Source: Ferrovibrio sp.
Lineage (GTDB): Bacteria; Pseudomonadota; Alphaproteobacteria; Ferrovibrionales; Ferrovibrionaceae
DNA: 35,984 bases
Assembly (NCBI RefSeq): GCF_029255545.1
Contig: NZ_JANLJJ010000064.1
Coordinates: 1 to 35,984, forward strand
Direction: 5' to 3'
Part shown: piece by piece, positions 30,831 through 35,984 of the stretch
How positions within the stretch are numbered: position 1 is the stretch's first letter
Layout of the letters: each line of letters opens with the position of its first letter
Position numbers and translations under genes: made by a program
Notes under the pieces: model-generated
What the model was told of the DNA's origin: nothing
What the model saw: only the letters and a program-made list of their open reading frames with translations
Database searches by the model: none

Positions 30831-31759
30831 GTCCAGCTTCCCGTCGCGATCAGCTGCGGCGCATAATCCGGTTCGCTCCAGCGCAAGGGCAGGCCGCCCT
30901 CGATGATGTGGCCGGTCTCGACGTTTAAGCGCAGCAGGCGTTCGGCGCCGGCGAAGCTGTCCACCTCCGGCCCGTCCCAGATGATCTCGGCATGGGCCGT
31001 GAGCTGCAGCAGGTCGCCGGTGGCGTAATCCACCACCAGCAGCCCGGCGCGCGGATTGAGCGCGATGTTGCCCAGCGTGTTGAAGAACTTGTTGCCGCGG
31101 AAATCGGGCAACGTGAGTTGCGTGGCGCCATCGCGCTGCTCGACGCGCAGGAAGCCGGGCCGGCCGCCGCGATGGGACGCATCGACGCCTTCGTCTTTCG
31201 CGGCCGTGGCTATGAACACAGTGTCGGCCTGGCTCAGCATGGCGCCGGCGCGCGGCGACAGCGACGCGGATTCAGGCCGCAGCGGCGGCGCGGCCGGCGC
31301 AGCAACGAGGCGTGGCGCGCGCGCCTGGATATATTGCGGGCAGTTGCCGAAGCTCTGCTCGACCGTGACGGTGAAGCCGCTGCCGTCCAGCGCGGTGACG
31401 CGGCCGTTCATGCGGTTGCGCCTCCGCGTTTCCGGCTGCAGGCCCAGCAGGCCGAGCTGCGTATCCAGCGTCAGATGCCGGCCCAGCGGATCGCCGGCGA
31501 TGGGTTTGGCCGCCACATGCAGGGTCTGCGGATCGGGCGACAGGATGAAGCCCGGCAGGCCGCTGAGCATCGAGGCCCAGGGCCGGCCGGCGTCATCCAG
31601 GCTGCCGATGATCAGGCTGGGCAGCAGCGCGAAAAACTCGCGATGCTGGTCCGGCATGAATTCGCGGATGACCATGGCCGCGGTCTGCTGCATGCGCGCG
31701 GGCAGGGCGGGATGCAGCCGCGCCTGCAACGCCTGTTCGCCGGCATGGAAGCGGCCCAT
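30827..31759 (-). CDS. Pyridoxamine-5'-phosphate-oxidase-like FMN-binding protein
   Basis: A 310-residue flavin-binding split-barrel protein. Residues 25-120 hold one barrel (P-S-L-I-I-G-S-L-D-D-A-G-R-P-W-A-S), followed by the F-G-N-C-P-Q-Y-I motif (136-143) that is typical of this subgroup. A second barrel segment at 180-290 contains G-F-L-R-V, F-R-G-N-K-F-F-N-T-L-G-N-I and A-G-L-L-V-V-D-Y. Members are often fused to oxidoreductase domains; here the protein stands alone. The reaction is unknown; detoxifying reduction is a common suggestion. It follows the glutathione S-transferase gene by 6 nt in a probable two-gene operon under the LysR operator. Confidence 0.85.
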   Translation of the reverse strand: MGRFHAGEQALQARLHPALPARMQQTAAMVIREFMPDQHREFFALLPSLIIGSLDDAGRPWASMLSGLPGFILSPDPQTLHVAAKPIAGDPLGRHLTLDTQLGLLGLQPETRRRNRMNGRVTALDGSGFTVTVEQSFGNCPQYIQARAPRLVAAPAAPPLRPESASLSPRAGAMLSQADTVFIATAAKDEGVDASHRGGRPGFLRVEQRDGATQLTLPDFRGNKFFNTLGNIALNPRAGLLVVDYATGDLLQLTAHAEIIWDGPEVDSFAGAERLLRLNVETGHIIEGGLPLRWSEPDYAPQLIATGSWT

Positions 31760-31765
31760 GACGCT

Positions 31766-32407
31766 TTACTCCGCCGCCTGCGGTGTCGGGCTCTTTACCA
31801 TCGGCACGAAGCCGGGCAGGGCCTCGATACGCTGCAGCCAGGCGCGGATCTGCGGATAGGGCTGCAGCGACACGCCGCCCTCGGGGGCATGCGCGATGTA
31901 GGAATAGAGCGCGATGTCGGCGATGGTCGGCGTCGTGCCGACGAAGAAGGGACGGCTGGCCAGATGCTGCTCCATGACGGCGAACAGTGCCGCGGCGCCA
32001 GCTTTCGCGCGTTCCTGATCGTAGGGCGCGCCGAACAGGACAACGAGGCGCGCCAGCGCCGGCCCCATGGCGAGCGGACCGGCCGCGACCGAGAGCCAGC
32101 GCTGCACGTCCGCCGCCAACGCCGGATCGCGCGGCAGCCAGCGGCCGCTCTGGTCATACTTTGTGGCCAGGTAGACCAGGATGGCATTGCTGTCGGCCAC
32201 CACATGGCCGTCATCCTCGATCACCGGGACCTGGCCGAAGGGGTTCAGGCGGAGGAAATCCGGCTGCTTCTGCGCGCCGTTGCGCAGGTCGACCTCGATC
32301 TTCTCGAATGGCAGGCCGAGCAGGGAGAGGAACAACTCGGCGCGATGGGCATGGCCCGACAGCGGAAAACGATGCAGCCGGATCGGGCGGGTGGGGGCGA
32401 TGGGCAT
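31766..32407 (-). CDS. Glutathione S-transferase
   Basis: A 213-residue cytosolic GST. The N-terminal thioredoxin-like domain shows [11 protein letters not shown] (14-24), where the Ser is a likely glutathione-activating residue, then [12 protein letters not shown] (54-65) with the cis-Pro, and A-D-S-N-A-I (71-76) binding the glutathione glutamyl group. The helical C-terminal domain includes [10 protein letters not shown] (161-170), the N-capping motif of the family. It would conjugate or reduce electrophiles with glutathione. It leads the operon with the flavoprotein and is divergent from a LysR-type regulator. Confidence 0.92.
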   Translation of the reverse strand: MPIAPTRPIRLHRFPLSGHAHRAELFLSLLGLPFEKIEVDLRNGAQKQPDFLRLNPFGQVPVIEDDGHVVADSNAILVYLATKYDQSGRWLPRDPALAADVQRWLSVAAGPLAMGPALARLVVLFGAPYDQERAKAGAAALFAVMEQHLASRPFFVGTTPTIADIALYSYIAHAPEGGVSLQPYPQIRAWLQRIEALPGFVPMVKSPTPQAAE

Positions 32408-32481
32408 GGGGTGGTCCTCAGCAGGATAATGATGTGCGCTCCTGAATATGATGTTTCCGCCTTTGGATGGAATTCAGCTAA

Positions 32482-32512
32482 TTGACAAGTCAGTGTTTCA
32501 TATTATGAAACA
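32482..32512. promoter_or_regulatory. LysR operator palindrome and -35 element in the GST/LysR divergent region
   Basis: A perfect 9-1-9 palindrome TGTTTCATA-T-TATGAAACA (32494-32512) lies directly before the LysR start codon at 32516, next to TTGACA (32482-32487). Its central T-N11-A spacing is the usual LysR-type recognition form. It would serve autorepression of the regulator and control of the divergent gst gene. Confidence 0.65.
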
Positions 32513-32515
32513 ATC

Positions 32516-33406
32516 ATGGATCGTCTGGACGCCATGCGGATTTTCATCGCCGCCGCCGAGGGGGCCGGGTTTGCCGGCGCCGCCCGGCGGTTGAATCTCT
32601 CACCGCCCTCGGTCACCCGCGCCGTCGCCCTGCTGGAAGACCGGCTGGGCACGGCCCTGTTCCAGCGCTCCACCCGCCATGTGCGCCTGACCGAGGCGGG
32701 CGAACGCTTCCTCGCCGATGCCCGCCGCATCCTGGCTGAGCTGGAGGAGGCCGAGGCCTCGGCCGCCGGCCTGCATGGTGCGCCGCGCGGCCAGCTCAGC
32801 ATCACCGCGTCGCTGATGTTCGGCCGCCGGCATGTCGCGCCGGTGGTGCTGGATTTCCTCGACCACTATCCCGATGTCTCGGCGCGGCTGCTGCTGCTCG
32901 ATCGCGTCACCAACCTGATCGAGGAAGGCTTCGACGTTGCCGTGCGCATCGCGCATCTGCAGGATTCGAGCCTGAGCGCCGTGCGCGTCGGCCATGTGCG
33001 GCCCGTGGTGGTGGCGTCGCCCGACTACATCGCCCGTCATGGCGCGCCGCTGCGGCCGCGTGAGCTGATGGATCACACCTGCCTGCTGTTCGCGCCGCCG
33101 ATCGTGGCCGAGGGCTGGCATTTCCGCGACGAGATGATCGAGCCGCCGTCGCGCTTTTTCATCAATTCGGCTGAAGCCGTGATCGCGGCCGCCGTGGCCG
33201 GGCGCGGCGTCACGCGCGTTTTGTCCTACATGGTGGCGCCGGAGGTGCAGGCGGGAAAACTGCAGGTGCTGCTGGCCGAGCATGAAAGGCCACCGATCCC
33301 GGTGCACCTGCTGCATGCCGAGGGCCGCCGCGCCAATGCCAAGCTGCGCGCCTTCATCGACTTCGCCGCCGAACGCCTGCGCGCCAATCCGGTGCTTCAG
33401 AATTAG
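32516..33406 (+). CDS. LysR-type transcriptional regulator
   Basis: A 296-residue regulator. The winged HTH covers residues 1-60: M-D-R-L-D-A-M-R-I-F at the start, then A-G-F-A-G-A-A-R-R-L-N-L-S-P-P-S-V-T-R (17-35) as the helix-turn-helix, and L-F-Q-R-S-T-R (48-54) as the wing. Residues 90-290 are the two-lobe effector-binding domain. It lacks a long N-terminal extension, and length is standard. It is divergent from the GST/flavoprotein operon with a palindrome in between, so it most likely controls that operon in response to an electrophile or related signal. Confidence 0.92.
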   Translation: MDRLDAMRIFIAAAEGAGFAGAARRLNLSPPSVTRAVALLEDRLGTALFQRSTRHVRLTEAGERFLADARRILAELEEAEASAAGLHGAPRGQLSITASLMFGRRHVAPVVLDFLDHYPDVSARLLLLDRVTNLIEEGFDVAVRIAHLQDSSLSAVRVGHVRPVVVASPDYIARHGAPLRPRELMDHTCLLFAPPIVAEGWHFRDEMIEPPSRFFINSAEAVIAAAVAGRGVTRVLSYMVAPEVQAGKLQVLLAEHERPPIPVHLLHAEGRRANAKLRAFIDFAAERLRANPVLQN

Positions 33407-33481
33407 AACCAGAACGATCCTTTGTCGCTGCCTATAGTAGACACCCGGCGAAAGCCGCGTCGTACAGGAAAGGACAATACG

Positions 33482-33919
33482 ATGGATCAGCCAGTGCGGA
33501 CTCCCGACTCCGCCTTTCGAGCCATCAAGGCCATCGATTATACCGTGATCTATGTGCGCGACCTGGCCGCCATGCGTCGCTTTTATGAAGACGTGCTCGG
33601 CTTCGACGTGATCCGTGAACTTTCGCCGCGCTGGATCGAATATCGCGTCGGCGCCAACACGCTGGCGCTCGCCATTCCGGGCCTGACGGCCAAGGATACT
33701 CCGCTTCCGCCGGGCAGCGCGGCTTTACAGCTTGCCTTCAAGGTTGCGCCGCATGAGGTGGATGCCTGCGCGGATGAATTGCTGCGGCAGGGCATCGCGC
33801 TGGTGATACCGCCCACCGACCAGCCTTTTGGTCATCGCACGCTGTTTTTCCGCGATCCCGACGGCAACCTGCTGGAGATATATGCCGACATTCCGCCAAA
33901 GGGCGGAGCGGATGTGTAA
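33482..33919 (+). CDS. VOC-superfamily (glyoxalase/dioxygenase-like) protein
   Basis: A 145-residue protein from ATG 33482, with AGGAAAGGA upstream. One vicinal-oxygen-chelate domain is seen: I-D-Y-T-V-I-Y-V-R-D-L (18-28), M-R-R-F-Y-E-D-V-L-G-F-D (31-42), and the closing F-F-R-D-P-D-G-N-L-L-E-I-Y (near 122-134), whose Glu is a usual metal ligand. The first-strand His found in many metal-binding members is Tyr here, so the metal site may differ. Members include glyoxalase I, fosfomycin-resistance enzymes and dioxygenases; no specific reaction is supported. Confidence 0.85.
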   Translation: MDQPVRTPDSAFRAIKAIDYTVIYVRDLAAMRRFYEDVLGFDVIRELSPRWIEYRVGANTLALAIPGLTAKDTPLPPGSAALQLAFKVAPHEVDACADELLRQGIALVIPPTDQPFGHRTLFFRDPDGNLLEIYADIPPKGGADV

Positions 33920-33940
33920 TGCGCGCAAATGTGCAATAAA

Positions 33941-33966
33941 AAAGGCCGGCATTGCTGCCGGCCTTT
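33941..33966. terminator. Bidirectional rho-independent terminator
   Basis: AAAGGCCGGCA (33941-33951) pairs perfectly with TGCCGGCCTTT (33956-33966) around the loop TTGC. An A-run before it and a T-run after it allow termination from both the VOC gene and the convergent TctC-type gene. Confidence 0.88.
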
Positions 33967-33988
33967 CCTATTCGTCCATGCGGAAGGC

Positions 33989-34990
33989 TTAATCGGCGCG
34001 GGCGCCCGAGGCCTTCACCACCTTTTCCCACTTGGCCAGCTCGGCCTTGATATAGGCGGTGAATTCATCCGGCGTGTTCAGCACCGGCACGGCGCCCTGC
34101 TGGGCCAGCTTGGCGCTCAGGTCGGTGCTCTTGGCCAGCTTCACCACATCGCCATGGATCTTGGCGACGATCTCCTTCGGGGTGCCGGCCGGGGCCAGCA
34201 TGCCGAACCACGAGGCGGCCTCGAAACCGGGCAGGCCGGCTTCGGCGATGGTCGGCAGGTCAGGCATGGCGGCCGAACGGGTCGCCGTGGTGACGGCAAT
34301 CGCACGCAGCTTGCCCGCTTTCACATGCGGCAGGGCCGAGGGCATGTTGTCGAACATCACCTGCACCTGGCCGCCGATCAGGTCGGTGATCGCCGGGGCC
34401 GAGCCCTTGTAGGGGATGTGCTCCATCTGCACGCCGGTCATCACCTTGAACAATTCGCCGGCGAGATGGATCGAGGTGCCGTTGCCGCTGGACGCCATGT
34501 TCAGCTTGCCCGGATTCTTCTTGCCGTAGTCGATCAGGTCCTTGACCGTCTTCACCGGCAGCTCGGGATGCACCACCAGCATGTTCGGCACGGCGGCGAC
34601 ATTGGTGATCGGCTGGAAATCCTTCACCACGTCATAGGGCATCTTGGCATAGAGGCTGGCATTGATCGCATGGGTGCCGACCGTGCCCATCAGCAGCGTG
34701 TAGCCATCGGGCGCCGCCTTGGCCACCATGGCCGAGCCGATATTGCCGCCGGCGCCGGCGCGGTTGTCGATGATCACCGGCTGGCCCCAGACCTCGCTGA
34801 GCTTCGCGGCGACCAGGCGGGCGACGATGTCGGTGGTGCCGCCGGCCGGGAAGGGCACGACCATGGTGACCGGCTTGGACGGCCAGGCCTGCGCCCGGGC
34901 ATTGGTCAGGGTGGCCGGCAGGATGCCGGACAGGGTAATGGCGGCGACGGCCGCGGCAAAAAATCGGATCAGACGCTGCATGGGCGCCAT
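33989..34990 (-). CDS. Tripartite tricarboxylate transporter substrate-binding protein (TctC/Bug family)
   Basis: A 333-residue periplasmic binding protein from ATG 34990, supported by AGGAGG seven nt upstream. Residues 1-34 are a signal peptide ending A-R-A-Q-A. The mature protein shows the Bug-family start [19 protein letters not shown] (36-54), then [10 protein letters not shown] (near 75-84) and P-D-G-Y-T-L-L, and ends with a [10 protein letters not shown] helix. These proteins capture carboxylates or similar compounds for a TctAB permease, but no tctA or tctB gene lies nearby, as is common for the many orphan Bug proteins. Confidence 0.93.
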   Translation of the reverse strand: MAPMQRLIRFFAAAVAAITLSGILPATLTNARAQAWPSKPVTMVVPFPAGGTTDIVARLVAAKLSEVWGQPVIIDNRAGAGGNIGSAMVAKAAPDGYTLLMGTVGTHAINASLYAKMPYDVVKDFQPITNVAAVPNMLVVHPELPVKTVKDLIDYGKKNPGKLNMASSGNGTSIHLAGELFKVMTGVQMEHIPYKGSAPAITDLIGGQVQVMFDNMPSALPHVKAGKLRAIAVTTATRSAAMPDLPTIAEAGLPGFEAASWFGMLAPAGTPKEIVAKIHGDVVKLAKSTDLSAKLAQQGAVPVLNTPDEFTAYIKAELAKWEKVVKASGARAD

Positions 34991-35210
34991 GGTTGTTCCT
35001 CCTGGGTCAGGCTTTACTGGTTGGGCTTTGCCGGTTCCCTCTAGCATGATCCCGATACGGAGGAAATGTGTGGGCCGGGCGAATACGGGGCATCGCCAAT
35101 CGCCCAGGCTATTCCAGGCCACGGGATCCAGGCGGCGATTCTGGCCGGCAGGACCTTTAAGCCGGGGGCCGCAATCGCTACATTGCAGCCACTGCATTTT
35201 TCAAAGGGTT

Positions 35211-35912
35211 ATGCCGTCTATGGACACGATCCGTTCCGTTCTGGTGCCGATCCATCGCGAAGGCTGGAAGTTCATTGCCATCTTTGCCGTGGTGACGCTG
35301 GTGCTGTTCTGGGTCGCCGAGCCGCTCGGCTGGCTGGGCGTGGTCCTGACCTGCTGGTGCGCCTATTTCTTCCGCGATCCGCCGCGCGTCACGCCGGTGC
35401 GCGACGGCCTGCTGATCTCGCCCGCCGATGGCGTGGTGCAGATGATCGAGCGCTCCGCGCCGCCCGAGGAGCTGGGCATGGGCGCCGACCCGCGGCAACG
35501 CATCTCGGTGTTCATGAACGTGTTCGACGTGCATGTGAACCGCTCGCCGGTGGACGGCATCGTTACGACGCTGGCCTATCGCCCGGGCAAGTTCCTCAAT
35601 GCGGCGCTGGATAAGGCCAGCACCGACAACGAGCGCCAGTCGATGCGGCTGAAGCTGAAGGGCGACAAGGAGATCGCGGTCGTGCAGATCGCGGGCCTCG
35701 TTGCGCGGCGCATCCTCTGCGAGGTGCAGGAAGGCCGCGAGCTCAAGGCCGGCGAACGCTTTGGCCTGATCCGCTTCGGCAGCCGCGTCGACGTCTATCT
35801 CGATGACGGCATGGTGCCGCTGGTCTGCGTCGGCCAGCGCATGATCGCCGGCGAGACGGTGATCGCCGAGGATGGCGCCACCGAGCAGCCGCGCAGCGGC
35901 GAAGTTCGTTAG
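35211..35912 (+). CDS. psd: Phosphatidylserine decarboxylase proenzyme (short, FGS type)
   Basis: A 233-residue protein from ATG 35211 (AAAGGG just upstream; ATG 35220 is an alternative). Two hydrophobic segments at about 20-36 and 40-52 anchor it in the inner membrane. Catalytic elements are S-P-A-D-G (70-74), H108 in D-V-H-V-N, and the self-cleavage site F-G-S at 189-191, where Ser191 becomes the pyruvoyl group; the short alphaproteobacterial type has this instead of L-G-S-T. It makes phosphatidylethanolamine from phosphatidylserine. In this type a pssA-like gene usually follows. The window ends just after a GGAGAAGG ribosome-binding-like sequence at 35970-35977, which may serve such a gene. 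Confidence 0.93.
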   Translation: MPSMDTIRSVLVPIHREGWKFIAIFAVVTLVLFWVAEPLGWLGVVLTCWCAYFFRDPPRVTPVRDGLLISPADGVVQMIERSAPPEELGMGADPRQRISVFMNVFDVHVNRSPVDGIVTTLAYRPGKFLNAALDKASTDNERQSMRLKLKGDKEIAVVQIAGLVARRILCEVQEGRELKAGERFGLIRFGSRVDVYLDDGMVPLVCVGQRMIAGETVIAEDGATEQPRSGEVR

Positions 35913-35984
35913 GGGCGAAGTCCGTTAACACGACGGTAAAGCGGACGCCTTAGCCTGTGCGCCCAGCGAAGGAGAAGGCCGGAT

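Noticed and set aside
30992-32485. Plus-strand frame of about 497 codons across the flavoprotein and GST genes
   Set aside because: Antisense to two well-supported genes and low-complexity in character.

Overview
The window is GC-rich chromosomal DNA from an alphaproteobacterium, probably of the Rhodospirillales or a near relative. This is inferred from the alphaproteobacterial style of the housekeeping genes (short Psd with an FGS cleavage site, Atm1-type exporter, a DUF952 / 2H-phosphoesterase / PyrD overlap chain, TctC-type binding protein) and from the base composition. No rRNA, tRNA or CRISPR array is visible.

Region 1 (1-4127): the start of an exported staphylococcal-nuclease-like gene (minus strand, cut by the left edge) is followed by a 3.77-kb transposon-like insertion at 275-4043. 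It has perfect 11-bp terminal inverted repeats and a perfect 9-bp target duplication (266-274 and 4044-4052). It carries no transposase. Its cargo is a TIR-domain protein with a Cys-motif/low-complexity N-terminus, a secreted alpha/beta-hydrolase-fold protein lacking the nucleophile, an Xre regulator, and a nucleotidyltransferase toxin-antitoxin pair. It reads as a non-autonomous defence cassette.

Region 2 (4128-9409): ordinary chromosomal genes: a diacylglycerol-kinase-family lipid kinase, an ABM-domain protein, a TerB-like protein, a DinG-family Fe-S helicase, and an S24 (LexA/CI-like) self-cleaving repressor coupled to the helicase.

Region 3 (9560-25880): a compact one-strand podovirus-type (T7/BPP-1-like) morphogenesis and lysis cluster. 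It has portal, scaffold, capsid, two tail-tube/nozzle proteins, an internal protein, a collagen-like tail fibre, both terminase candidates, a membrane coiled-coil protein, a SleB-type endolysin and a GTA-type 3TM holin. No integrase, polymerase, primase or phage RNA polymerase is present, and the divergent S24 repressor sits at its head. It could be a gene-transfer-agent-like or otherwise domesticated phage particle, or a remnant prophage. The fibre ends in an extraordinary Asn-Cys repeat tail with 11 Cys in the last 27 residues. Just downstream are an AT-rich chimeric protein gene, a radical SAM/SPASM enzyme and an overlapping ATP-grasp enzyme. My leading hypothesis is that this is a RiPP-like system that modifies the tip of a phage tail fibre.

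Region 4 (25927-35984): housekeeping and metabolic genes: DUF952 protein, 2H phosphoesterase, pyrD, an FAH-family hydrolase, an Atm1-type ABC exporter, a PNPOx-like flavoprotein and glutathione S-transferase operon divergent from a LysR regulator, a VOC-family protein, a TctC/Bug periplasmic binding protein, and psd at the right edge. Many long reading frames on the opposite strand are by-products of the GC-rich codon usage and are left out.
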